Assembly (NCBI GenBank): GCA_964533495.1
Contig: CAZHJU010000005.1
Coordinates: forward strand, 1 to 64,000
Direction: 5' to 3'
Length of the DNA stretch: 64,000 nucleotides
From: Ga0077527 sp964533495
GTDB lineage: Bacteria > Pseudomonadota > Gammaproteobacteria > Burkholderiales > SG8-41
Made by a program: the position numbers and the translations under genes. The notes beneath the pieces were generated by a model that was given only the letters and a program-made list of their open reading frames with translations, had not been told where the DNA came from and did not search any database. This document shows positions 51,965 through 59,929 of the stretch, piece after piece (within the stretch, counting starts at the first letter, position 1; the number at the start of each line of letters is the position of its first letter).

Positions 51965-52021
51965 CGTTTCCGGTTTTCCAGTGGCGATGCGTTCGATGCG
52001 GCAATCGTTGATTGCCATTGA
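51965..52021 (+). pseudogene. higB toxin gene, only the last 18 codons remain
   Basis: The frame reads RFRFSSGDAFDAAIVDCH and stops at TGA 52019-52021. This is the conserved end of HigB/RelE-type toxins (compare the family pattern R-F-x-F-x-x-G-D-A-x-D-V-E-I-V-D-Y-H). An in-frame TGA at 51959-51961 shows that the preceding AT-rich DNA is not coding. The stop is 12 bases before higA, the normal toxin-antitoxin spacing. The rest of the toxin is gone. Confidence 0.7.
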
Positions 52022-52033
52022 TTTGGAACTGAC

Positions 52034-52345
52034 ATGATCAAGAACGGATTACCGGCAATTCATCCAGGAGAGTTTCTTCGGGAGATCCTTGAGGAATGCG
52101 AAGTTTCTCAGGCCGCATTCGCGCGCATGCTGGGGGTTTCGCCGATACGTATCTCTCATGTCGTCAAGGGCGGCAGGCCGGTTACCGCCGAACTGGCCTT
52201 GCTGTTCGGACGTGTCTTCGCGCAGTCGCCGCAGTACTGGCTGAATCTGCAGGTGGCCTACGATCTCAAACTGGCGGAACGGGCGATTGGCAGCCGGTTG
52301 AAGGCGGTTTCGAAATTGGTGCCGGTTCGGGAACCCTGCGGCTAG
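52034..52345 (+). CDS. higA: HigA-family antitoxin, orphan
   Basis: A 103-residue helix-turn-helix protein with the HigA/VapI pattern: AIHPGEFLREILEECEVSQA, FARMLGVSPIRISHVVKGGR, PVTAELALLFGRVFAQSPQY and WLNLQVAYDLKLAE. HigA normally binds HigB and represses the operon. Here HigB is reduced to its last 18 codons, so the antitoxin is orphan and can act only as a DNA-binding regulator or anti-addiction protein. Confidence 0.9.
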   Translation: MIKNGLPAIHPGEFLREILEECEVSQAAFARMLGVSPIRISHVVKGGRPVTAELALLFGRVFAQSPQYWLNLQVAYDLKLAERAIGSRLKAVSKLVPVREPCG

Positions 52346-52546
52346 TTGCGGGGCGTCGCCATCCTATGCCAATGCGCCGGCGCAAGCGTTCTTGTATGAA
52401 ACCAGCAATTAACAGGATTGTGCTCTGCTGCTGTTTCTGAGCCGAGCTTGCGGATGTCTCGCCCATGGTGGAGCGCGTGGATTAAAAATTCCCGGGTTTC
52501 ACCGTTTGGTTGTATTAAATCAACAATGATCAGAACGGATCGCGTC

Positions 52547-55500
52547 ATGTCGTCAAAACGGAAAATATGGTTTTTCTTATTTTGGCTTTCGGCGACAGTA
52601 TTAGGCTTCACATCCAGCGCATCCGGGCAGCCCGCATCGCAAGCGCCGCATTCGCTGCCCGACGTCACATTGCTGAATGTGGGGCCGGCGCCTTGCACTA
52701 CTGTTGTGGGTGGCGATGGTTTGACGCCGGAATTTGCCTGCAATTTGTGCAAGGAGGAAGTGCAGTCCATATTTCCGGCGTGTACTTTCTCATCGACTTA
52801 TACGTCGCAGTTGCAGGACGCGGGTCAGGTGACAAAGTTCGGGGTATGCCACATTCAGGGCAGCGGAATTTCCGGCTGCAGCAGTTACGATTTCTCTCCG
52901 ACGGTAAATGCGAATTGTCCCAACGGAACAGCTTCTGATGGAGGGGTTTGCCACTGCCCCCCCGGGCACAGTTGGACGGGGCAGCAATGCGACTCCTTTA
53001 TCTCGGACTATACGAGAGGTGAGGAGCCGTGCGAGCCTGCCACGGGCGATTACTGCGGGAATCCAATCAATGTGGGCTCGGGAAATAAATTCCAGATTGA
53101 ATTGGATATTGTAGGGAAGGCGCCTGTTTTTCCGTTCAGGTTGGCGTTGTACTACAACAGCGAGCCGGAGATTTTTCCGGCGCTTAACTTGCCCATGCAT
53201 CTGCGAGGGTTGCCGAGGGGGTGGCGCCACACGTACATGCGTTCTGTCGTGAACCGCCAAACTGGCGGCGTTTGGACGGCGAGCGTTTATCGTCCGGATG
53301 GAAAAGTCATTTGGTTCACGGCAACTTCCCAATCCGGGCCGTACGTTCCATACGCTCCGCATCAATTAGGGACGCTGGAGCGTATTACATCGCCATCGCC
53401 AGGATGGCGTTACACGAACATCGGTGACGAGGTTGAGACCTATGACAATTCCGGAAGATTGATGGAAATCCGGAATCGCGCAGGTCTTGCGCATACGCTG
53501 GTATACGATGGGTTGGGGCGGCTTGTTCAGATTTTTCATTCCCTGGGAAACGATTATTTCTATTTTAATTACTATGCCGACAACCCGGGAATTGACTCCA
53601 TCAGTGGGACTCCAATAGGAAATGTTTCTTTTCATGAAGACTCAATAATAACCTCCTCTCCCATGACATATCAGAGGATATTGAAGCGCGTTTCTTATAC
53701 GAAGCCGGATGAAAGCTGGAATGTGCATCGGGATTTCTTGTACGAGAATCCCTCGTTCCCCAGGGCATTGACTGGGATCATCGATGAGTCTTTCCGGCGT
53801 GTCGCCACGTGGGAATATGATTCGGAGGGGCGCGCGGTTTTGTCATTTCATGGAGACAACGCCGACAAGGTTACGTTGAATTATGTTTCCGGCGGTGTGA
53901 CTGTAACGCATCACGTCAATTCGGCCCTTTCCAGCAGCCGAACTTATGCCACTCAAGTCGTTGCCGGGAAAAAAAGAGTCGGTTCGATTGCAGGCGATCC
54001 ATGTCCTGCGTGCGGACCCAAGTCAACAGTGTTTGATGGCAACGGATTCGTGTCCAAGTCGACGGATTGGAACGATACGGAAACCACTTATTTCCGATTG
54101 GATTCAACCAGGCCGGATCTTGAAACTGCGCGTGTGGAGGCCGGTAATCGTAGCGACGGAGAGGGGCGTCGAACGGTCACGACAAGCTGGCATTCGGCGT
54201 TTCGCCTGCCGGTGGAGATCAAGGAGTACAGCGGGGGCGCTGATTCGGGAGGGGTGCCCACGGGGACCTTGATCCGCACGACCGCGATGACGCATGATGC
54301 CGCGGGTAACGTTCTTTCCCGGACGATCACGGATGTCGCGTCCGGGAGATCCAGGCAGTGGGCATATACATACAATTCAAACGGGCAAGTGCTGACTGCC
54401 GACGGGCCGCGTACCGATGTCAGCGACGTGGTGACTTACACGTATTACGCGAACGACCATTCGGACATTACTTACCGGGGGCGTTTGCAGAAAATAACGA
54501 ATGCATTGGGTCACGAGGTCAAATTTACCGAATATGATTTTGGTGGGAAGCCGCTCACGATAGAGGAGCCCAATGGACTGACGACAACGCTGACGTACAA
54601 CTACAGAAATCTTCTGAAGACGCGAACCCGTTCCGGGGAGACCACCGCTTATGCATATGATGATTCCGGGAATCCGATAAAAATCACGATGCCGGATGGA
54701 AGCTTTCTTGAGTATGCATACGACTCTGCATACCGGATTCTGGAAATCAAGGACAATCTCAACAACAAAATCGCATTTACCCGGGACTACATGGGAAATG
54801 TGGTGTCTGAGGATGTCAAGGATCCATCCGGCAATATCGTTCAAGCGCATACCCGGGAATTCAATGCCCTGAACAGGCTGATCAAGGACATAGGCGGATC
54901 TTCCCCGTCGACGCAGATAACGCAATACGGCCATGATCCGAACGGAAATGTAATTTCGATAACACCTCCGGCCGTTGGCAACAAGCAGGATGCGGTAAAA
55001 ACCTATGACGGGTTGAATCGCCTCAAATCCGTCACCGAAAAGGCAACGATTGGAGGGGTTCTTTCCGATATTGTCACCGAGTATGCCCATGATTCCCTGG
55101 GGCAGCTTATTCAGGTCAAAGACCCCAAGGGGCTGTTCACAAATTACACCATTAACGCCCTGGGGGAGTTGACGTCTCTCGAAAGCCCGGATACCGGCGT
55201 CAAGTCATATACCTACGACTCTGCCGGTAATTTGTCCTCGGTAACCGATGCCAACGGCAACGTCGTGACTTATGGGGCGTACGACGCTCTGAACAGAATC
55301 ACGTCCGTAACGCACACGGGCGCCGGCGGGGCCGCGGATTTCGCGGCAAGTTATACGTACGACAGTTGCGCCAATGGAATCGGCCGGCTGTGTTCCATTG
55401 CGCAGACTCCCGGGGGAAGCATCGGTTACGCCTACGACGCTCTCGGGAGGGTGACGTCCGAGACGAGAGTCATCAATGGAATCAATTATGTCACCGCCTA

Positions 55501-56398
55501 TTCGTACGACTCCGCCGGGCGCATGTCGGGGATGACATATCCCGGAGGGCGGCAAATTCAATACGCCTTTGATGGCGTCGGGCGCGTTTCCGCAATCGCC
55601 ACATCCAAGTCCGGATCGTCGGCAACGTTGCTGAACACCGCGACCTATCACCCGTTCGGGGGCGTCAGGCAGTTTTATTTTGGAGCCAATCAGTCCGGGC
55701 AGGCGTACACGCGGAATTACGACGCTGACGGGCGTGTCGGGAGCTATTCCCTTGGAAGCCTGACCCAGGTGCTGACTTACGACGCGGCAGGCCGGATTAC
55801 CAGCATCCAGGACCAGGGTTTGAGCGTAAACAGGACTTTTTCTTACGATGAGGTGGATCGCATTCTGTCGGGCGTGATGCCGAATTCTTCCGACAACCAG
55901 GCGTATACATACGATGCCACGGGGAACCGGTTAAGCCAGAACGCCAATAGCTATTCTTATCAATCCGCGAGCCATCGGCTTGTCGCGGCCGGCGGCACGG
56001 CCTATTCATATGACGCAAACGGCAGCGTGATACAAAAGGGCGGCGACCAATTTGTGTACGATGCGCGCGGCCGGCTGGTTGGGGCGGGGGGATCCGGTTA
56101 TGGGGTCAATGTTTTGGGAGAGCGGGTCCTGAAACAAACGGGAGCGGCGATTACTGCCTACCACTATGACCGGGCCGGCCGCCTGATTGCGGAAACGGAC
56201 GGTTCCACCGGTGTCATCCTGAAGGAATACGTTTATTTGAACGATCAGCCCGTCAATGTGATCGTCAGCAGCGCGCCATCGGTGACGGAGCAGTTTGTCA
56301 ACGAAACGGCCGCCACGTTCTCCGGGAACTGGGGGGCAACCCAGAACAGCAGCAGCGCCTACCAAAACGATTACCGGACGCACCCGGTGCTGCCATGA
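52547..56398 (+). CDS. Secreted RHS/YD-repeat protein, N-terminal and repeat part of a split locus
   Basis: A 1283-residue protein with Sec signal (MSSKRKIWFFLFWLSATVLG then FTSSASG). A Cys-rich region (about residues 50-180, with NLCKEEVQSIFPAC, CHCPPGHSWTGQQC and EPATGDYCGNPINVGSGNKF) leads into a beta-rich RHS N-domain and then many YD repeats (YDSAGNLSSVTDANGN, YDAAGRITSIQDQG) to about 1240. The last 40 residues, TEQFVNETAATFSGNWGATQ onward, look like the opening strands of a golvesin-type domain that stops abruptly. The stop overlaps the next start (ATGA). GC is lower than in core genes. It is most likely exported through Sec and exposed or released. Confidence 0.82.
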   Translation: MSSKRKIWFFLFWLSATVLGFTSSASGQPASQAPHSLPDVTLLNVGPAPCTTVVGGDGLTPEFACNLCKEEVQSIFPACTFSSTYTSQLQDAGQVTKFGVCHIQGSGISGCSSYDFSPTVNANCPNGTASDGGVCHCPPGHSWTGQQCDSFISDYTRGEEPCEPATGDYCGNPINVGSGNKFQIELDIVGKAPVFPFRLALYYNSEPEIFPALNLPMHLRGLPRGWRHTYMRSVVNRQTGGVWTASVYRPDGKVIWFTATSQSGPYVPYAPHQLGTLERITSPSPGWRYTNIGDEVETYDNSGRLMEIRNRAGLAHTLVYDGLGRLVQIFHSLGNDYFYFNYYADNPGIDSISGTPIGNVSFHEDSIITSSPMTYQRILKRVSYTKPDESWNVHRDFLYENPSFPRALTGIIDESFRRVATWEYDSEGRAVLSFHGDNADKVTLNYVSGGVTVTHHVNSALSSSRTYATQVVAGKKRVGSIAGDPCPACGPKSTVFDGNGFVSKSTDWNDTETTYFRLDSTRPDLETARVEAGNRSDGEGRRTVTTSWHSAFRLPVEIKEYSGGADSGGVPTGTLIRTTAMTHDAAGNVLSRTITDVASGRSRQWAYTYNSNGQVLTADGPRTDVSDVVTYTYYANDHSDITYRGRLQKITNALGHEVKFTEYDFGGKPLTIEEPNGLTTTLTYNYRNLLKTRTRSGETTAYAYDDSGNPIKITMPDGSFLEYAYDSAYRILEIKDNLNNKIAFTRDYMGNVVSEDVKDPSGNIVQAHTREFNALNRLIKDIGGSSPSTQITQYGHDPNGNVISITPPAVGNKQDAVKTYDGLNRLKSVTEKATIGGVLSDIVTEYAHDSLGQLIQVKDPKGLFTNYTINALGELTSLESPDTGVKSYTYDSAGNLSSVTDANGNVVTYGAYDALNRITSVTHTGAGGAADFAASYTYDSCANGIGRLCSIAQTPGGSIGYAYDALGRVTSETRVINGINYVTAYSYDSAGRMSGMTYPGGRQIQYAFDGVGRVSAIATSKSGSSATLLNTATYHPFGGVRQFYFGANQSGQAYTRNYDADGRVGSYSLGSLTQVLTYDAAGRITSIQDQGLSVNRTFSYDEVDRILSGVMPNSSDNQAYTYDATGNRLSQNANSYSYQSASHRLVAAGGTAYSYDANGSVIQKGGDQFVYDARGRLVGAGGSGYGVNVLGERVLKQTGAAITAYHYDRAGRLIAETDGSTGVILKEYVYLNDQPVNVIVSSAPSVTEQFVNETAATFSGNWGATQNSSSAYQNDYRTHPVLP

Positions 56399-58197
56399 AA
56401 CCGGTCCGGGGAGGGCCGGCGGAGCGCCGGAGTTCTTGGATGGGGGGCCTCGGGCTGCTGACGCTGGCGGCATTCCTGACCGGCTTTCCGGTCACTGCAG
56501 GCGCGCAGACCCCGGCGGAAAATTTCAAAAGAATCATGCCGGCCATCCAGCTATTGCTGGATGGCGATCCGATCGTATTGACGATCGCGTCACCGGCTGA
56601 CGGTTTCAGCACCGTGGAGGCATCGATTGATGTCGGCGGCTCGGTGACTGGGCCGGGTGCCGGGATATCCGTGCAGGCCACGTGCACGGCCTGCGGCAAC
56701 CCCCTCGGCGGCACTGTAACGGGCGCCAATTATGCAATTGGCGCCGTTCCGCTGAATCCTGGCGGCAATACGATCACCGTTACGGCCAGTCATCCTGGCG
56801 AGTCTTCCGTGACCAAAACGGTTTCCGTGGTCCGGTACGGCATGCCGGCCGTGCACATCGGCTCTCCGGCCAATGCCGCAGTGCTGCATTCGACCCCGGT
56901 GACAGTCACGGGCACCTATGCGAATGCCGGCTCGGTCACGGTAAACGGGGTGGACGCGACCCTGGATTCAGGGGCGGGCACATACAGCGCCAGCGTCGTC
57001 CTGACTCCCGGCAGCAATTTAATCACCGCCATTGCGGGCAATCCGGCGGCCCAGGCCCAGGATGCGCGCACGGTCAGCTATGTGCCGGGCCCGGTCGTCA
57101 GCTGGACCTTGCCCGCAACGGACGGAATCCATGAAGTGTCTGCAAGATGGGTCGTTCTTCCCGGCAATACGAGTTCGGCGGTATTCCGCGTGGTGCACGC
57201 GGGCGGGTCCACCGATGTGACGGTGGATCAAACGTCAAGCGACGGGCAATGGGTGAGCCTCGGGACTTACACGCTGAGCGACACCGGGAACCGCGTCGAA
57301 CTCAGGCCGAACGCGGACGGGCAGGTGGTGGCCGACGCGGTCCGGCTTTCCACGGCGACCCAGACCGCATCGATATACAACATATATGCCGACCACCTGA
57401 ACACGCCCCGTCTCGTCATGAATGACGATGTTGCCCCGGTGGCGGTCTGGAGATGGGACAACGATGAGGCCTTTGGCCGGAACGCGCCGGATGAGAACCC
57501 GCAGGGGGCCGGGCCGTTCGTGTTTAACATGCGCCTTCCGGGGCAGTATTTCGATGCGGAGACGAATCTCCACTACAACTACTTCAGGGACTATGATCCG
57601 GAGATCGGGCGGTATGTGCAGTCGGATCCCATGGGGCTTGAGGGAGGGATTAGTACCTACGCTTATGTTGGAGGAAATCCGGTTTCTTTTGTTGATCCCG
57701 AAGGGTTTGCTCTAGTAAATCCAATTACGATTGGCGCGGCCATTGGCGGAGTGTCTGGCGCCATTCAAGCGGCTAACGCCGGGGGTGGTTGGACGATGTC
57801 GAACGCAAGAAACATTGCCATCGGCACCCTCGCAGGTGCGGCCAGCGGTGCAGTCCCAGGCATGTTCTCTACCCGCATCGGATTTAGAGCAACTGCGGCG
57901 ATTGGTGGTGTAGCAGGCGCAGGAGGTAATTTGGCAAGCCAATATGTGAGTGGGACCGATTTTTTAGATTTGGATTATAAAAAAGCGGCCGTTCAAATGT
58001 GTATTGGAGTTGTCAGTGGCGCAGCAGGGTGGCGCGTAGGCTTGTCTGGTGCGCTTGGAGTGGTGCGGGCAGGTGGTTCGTCATCTTCCGCGCTCGTATT
58101 GGGAAGTACGGCTGGTAGTGTGGGCGGTGGCGCTGCTCAGGTCTGGATGAATCTGCCAGTGCCTACCTCGTACGGCGGTTTCATGCAGGAACCGTGA
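56395..58197 (+). CDS. Secreted RHS C-terminal protein with Ig-like domains, golvesin-like remainder, RHS core and glycine-rich tip
   Basis: A 600-residue protein with its own signal peptide (GLGLLTLAAFLTGFPVTAGA, about 19-38). Two Ig-like domains follow at about 58-145 and 150-230. Residues 232-318 (VSWTLPATDGIHEVSARWVV to VVADAVRL) are the later strands of a golvesin-type domain, lacking its start, which lies at the end of the upstream gene. The RHS core follows (YNYFRDYDPEIGRYVQSDPM, to about 437), then a glycine/alanine-rich hydrophobic tip. ATGA coupling to the upstream gene suggests joint translation. It looks like the 5' end of one RHS gene fused to the 3' end of another. Confidence 0.8.
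   Translation: MKPVRGGPAERRSSWMGGLGLLTLAAFLTGFPVTAGAQTPAENFKRIMPAIQLLLDGDPIVLTIASPADGFSTVEASIDVGGSVTGPGAGISVQATCTACGNPLGGTVTGANYAIGAVPLNPGGNTITVTASHPGESSVTKTVSVVRYGMPAVHIGSPANAAVLHSTPVTVTGTYANAGSVTVNGVDATLDSGAGTYSASVVLTPGSNLITAIAGNPAAQAQDARTVSYVPGPVVSWTLPATDGIHEVSARWVVLPGNTSSAVFRVVHAGGSTDVTVDQTSSDGQWVSLGTYTLSDTGNRVELRPNADGQVVADAVRLSTATQTASIYNIYADHLNTPRLVMNDDVAPVAVWRWDNDEAFGRNAPDENPQGAGPFVFNMRLPGQYFDAETNLHYNYFRDYDPEIGRYVQSDPMGLEGGISTYAYVGGNPVSFVDPEGFALVNPITIGAAIGGVSGAIQAANAGGGWTMSNARNIAIGTLAGAASGAVPGMFSTRIGFRATAAIGGVAGAGGNLASQYVSGTDFLDLDYKKAAVQMCIGVVSGAAGWRVGLSGALGVVRAGGSSSSALVLGSTAGSVGGGAAQVWMNLPVPTSYGGFMQEP
57314..57674 (+). repeat. 361-bp direct repeat, copy 1 (RHS core region)
   Basis: The segment from the end of the golvesin-like domain through the RHS core (ending at Y-V-G-G) recurs at 58766-59126 with constant offset 1452 and only scattered substitutions. 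It marks the shared part between the resident tip and a displaced tip. Confidence 0.9.
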
Positions 58198-58213
58198 TCT
58201 GGCGAAATCGACA

Positions 58214-58561
58214 ATGGAGATCTTTATCTCAGGTGTAGGCCGAGTATTTTTTGCCGCTGCGGGAGGCGTATTGATCGGCCTTACCTTTCTGGCGCAGTTG
58301 GCACTACGAGATACCTTCAGTGGTGAACGCATACCAGTTAAGGCCGGTTTGAAATGGGTTGGCGTTAGTCTGCGGCTGATTGTTGCCGTAATCGCATTCG
58401 TTACAGTGGTCTTGGTGCTGCGCCACGTTGCATTTTGGCAGAATGGTTCACTCGTCGATGCAGCCGCGGTCGCAGGAGGGCTGCTCGGTTGCGTTTTAGT
58501 CGGACGTCGGTGGGCAACTTCCTTCGCGTGCCAATTACGCCAACGACTGCAGAATAAATAG
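58214..58561 (+). CDS. Small membrane protein, candidate immunity protein for the glycine-rich RHS tip
   Basis: A 115-residue protein with three to four hydrophobic helices (VFFAAAGGVLIGLTFLAQLA, VSLRLIVAVIAFVTVVLVLR, AAAVAGGLLGCVLVG). It starts 17 bases after the RHS tip stop, the usual immunity position. A membrane immunity protein would fit a pore-forming or membrane-active tip. No family is recognised. It lies between the two copies of the direct repeat, so tip and immunity form one exchange cassette. Confidence 0.5.
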   Translation: MEIFISGVGRVFFAAAGGVLIGLTFLAQLALRDTFSGERIPVKAGLKWVGVSLRLIVAVIAFVTVVLVLRHVAFWQNGSLVDAAAVAGGLLGCVLVGRRWATSFACQLRQRLQNK

Positions 58562-58582
58562 CAACAACCGAGAGACAAAGCG

Positions 58583-58634
58583 GCGGGGATGGAGCCCAAT
58601 ATCTCCTAGAGACCGCAATGGGCTCTGTCCCCGC
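58583..58634. repeat. Small inverted repeat (MITE/REP-like)
   Basis: The arms GCGGGGATGGAGCCCA (58583-58598) and TGGGCTCTGTCCCCGC (58619-58634) are reverse complements with two mismatches around a 20-base loop. The form resembles palindromes moved by Y1-type transposases, two ruins of which lie elsewhere in the window. Confidence 0.55.
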
Positions 58635-58650
58635 TTCACTGGGTGACGAC

Positions 58651-58740
58651 AGGGGTCGGCACCACCAGTTACAAGATCAACTTGCTCGGCCAGCGGGTGC
58701 GCAAGGCCGATTCGAGCGACGACCTGATTAGCTACAGGAA
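58651..58740 (+). pseudogene. RHS YD-repeat fragment before the displaced tip
   Basis: The frame reads GTTSYKINLLGQRVRKADSS and DDLISYRNQS, the text of the last YD repeats of an RHS core. It is cut off at about 58750 and joins, in another frame, the second copy of the 361-bp repeat. It is debris of a former tip exchange. Confidence 0.6.
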
Positions 58741-58765
58741 CCAGAGTCGATTTTTCCATGCAATT

Positions 58766-59126
58766 CGGATGGGCAGGTGGTGGCCGATGCGGTCAGGCTT
58801 TCCACGGCGACCCAGACCGCGTCGATATACAACATATACGCCGACCACCTGAACACGCCCCGTCTCATTATGGATGACGCTGTTTCTCCGGTGGCGGTCT
58901 GGAGATGGGACAACGATGAGGCCTTTGGCCGGAACGCGCCGGATGAGAACCCGCAGGGGGCCGGGCCGTTCGTGTTTAACATGCGCCTTCCGGGGCAGTA
59001 TTTCGATGCGGAGACGAATCTCCACTACAACTACTTCAGGGACTATGATCCGGAGATCGGGCGGTATGTGCAGTCGGATCCCATGGGGCTTGAGGGAGGG
59101 ATTAGTACTTATGGGTATGTTGGAGG
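58766..59126 (+). repeat. 361-bp direct repeat, copy 2
   Basis: Second copy of the segment at 57314-57674. It carries the coding text for the golvesin end and RHS core in frame with the displaced tip that follows. Confidence 0.9.
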
Positions 59127-59472
59127 GGATTCGCTGGGCAATATTGATATGTATGGTTTGTTATACGGTGTGCCTTGGCAAGCGCCACCAAATTGGATGC
59201 CACAACCTCCAAAGGCATCTCCACAGTTATTGCCGATTCAATATTACGGAAGCATGTTGGATTTTGGCATTGCTTATGTGCAGCAACGTCTTGCAACGAA
59301 AGGCTATGCATCACCTAGTGCGCCGGCAGGGTGGGTTAAACAAGATCTGTATTTTCACTGCCGCGCCAACTGTGAAGCTGCGCAGCGCGGTAGGGTAAGA
59401 GCCAAGGAACCGAAAGGTAAGAGCTTCCGAGAATGGCTTAAACATTTATTTGAAGCGATTTGGGGTCTCTAG
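58777..59472 (+). CDS. Displaced RHS core plus second tip (orphan cassette)
   Basis: The 231-codon frame begins MVADAVRLSTATQTASIYNI (GTG 58777), within the repeat, and has no ribosome site or signal peptide, so it is a silent cassette. After YVGGDSLGNIDMYGLLYG the sequence is a new tip containing DLYFHCRANCEAAQRGRVRA and ending FREWLKHLFEAIWGL. The F-H-C-x-A-N-C-E-A motif is seen in a group of RHS C-termini of unknown activity. The tip is short and may be truncated. Recombination through the 361-bp repeat could place it behind the resident core. Confidence 0.6.
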   Translation: MVADAVRLSTATQTASIYNIYADHLNTPRLIMDDAVSPVAVWRWDNDEAFGRNAPDENPQGAGPFVFNMRLPGQYFDAETNLHYNYFRDYDPEIGRYVQSDPMGLEGGISTYGYVGGDSLGNIDMYGLLYGVPWQAPPNWMPQPPKASPQLLPIQYYGSMLDFGIAYVQQRLATKGYASPSAPAGWVKQDLYFHCRANCEAAQRGRVRAKEPKGKSFREWLKHLFEAIWGL

Positions 59473-59929
59473 AAGATGGATCGCAAACTGGAGGGCTGGG
59501 GGCGACGCCGCAGGTTTGCCGTTCGATGCAGGCCATTTCATTGGCGGCCTATGCGATGAACAAGAATGTCAATCTGTATATTGATAATCTGCCTTCTGGT
59601 GCCACTTGTTCCACATTGACAGCTTGGGGCGTGGTGCAGGCGAGATTCATTATCCTTCTGGATTCCTGATGTTTCGCGCTACTCCGGCGATATTGGCATC
59701 GTATTCTTGGTTTTAGGGAGTAAGCCTTCAAAGATGCAAGGGGGGGGGCTGGGCTCGGCTACTTGGCTGTCTTTGGTGCGGCAGGGGACAAGTCGCACGG
59801 CGGCGCTATCGGTCGCATGTGATCTGTCGTCTCGCCCCTTTCCCCAAGGGGGTTTCCTTCGGTCGCATCCGCCCTGAAAAAATCCGATCCTTGGTGGTCT
59901 GCACTTCCGAAACTGCTACAGTGCGCGCC
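59473..59929. other. 457-bp region with a possible gene fragment
   Basis: The region holds a frame (about 59478-59669) reading MQAISLAAYAMNKNVNLYID followed by two Cys-containing turns and RFIILLDS. This looks like the tail of a small secreted beta-strand protein, but no start is convincing. The rest shows nothing recognisable up to the srkA start. It may be RHS-associated debris. Confidence 0.35.

Larger units (their letters stand above)
51731..52033. other. Gap upstream of higA holding the higB tail and an AT-rich element
   Basis: About 300 bp without an intact gene. It contains the AT-rich motif copy f at 51891-51915 and the 18-codon HigB C-terminus at 51965-52021. No promoter could be assigned, although the AT-rich part is a natural candidate. 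Confidence 0.5.
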
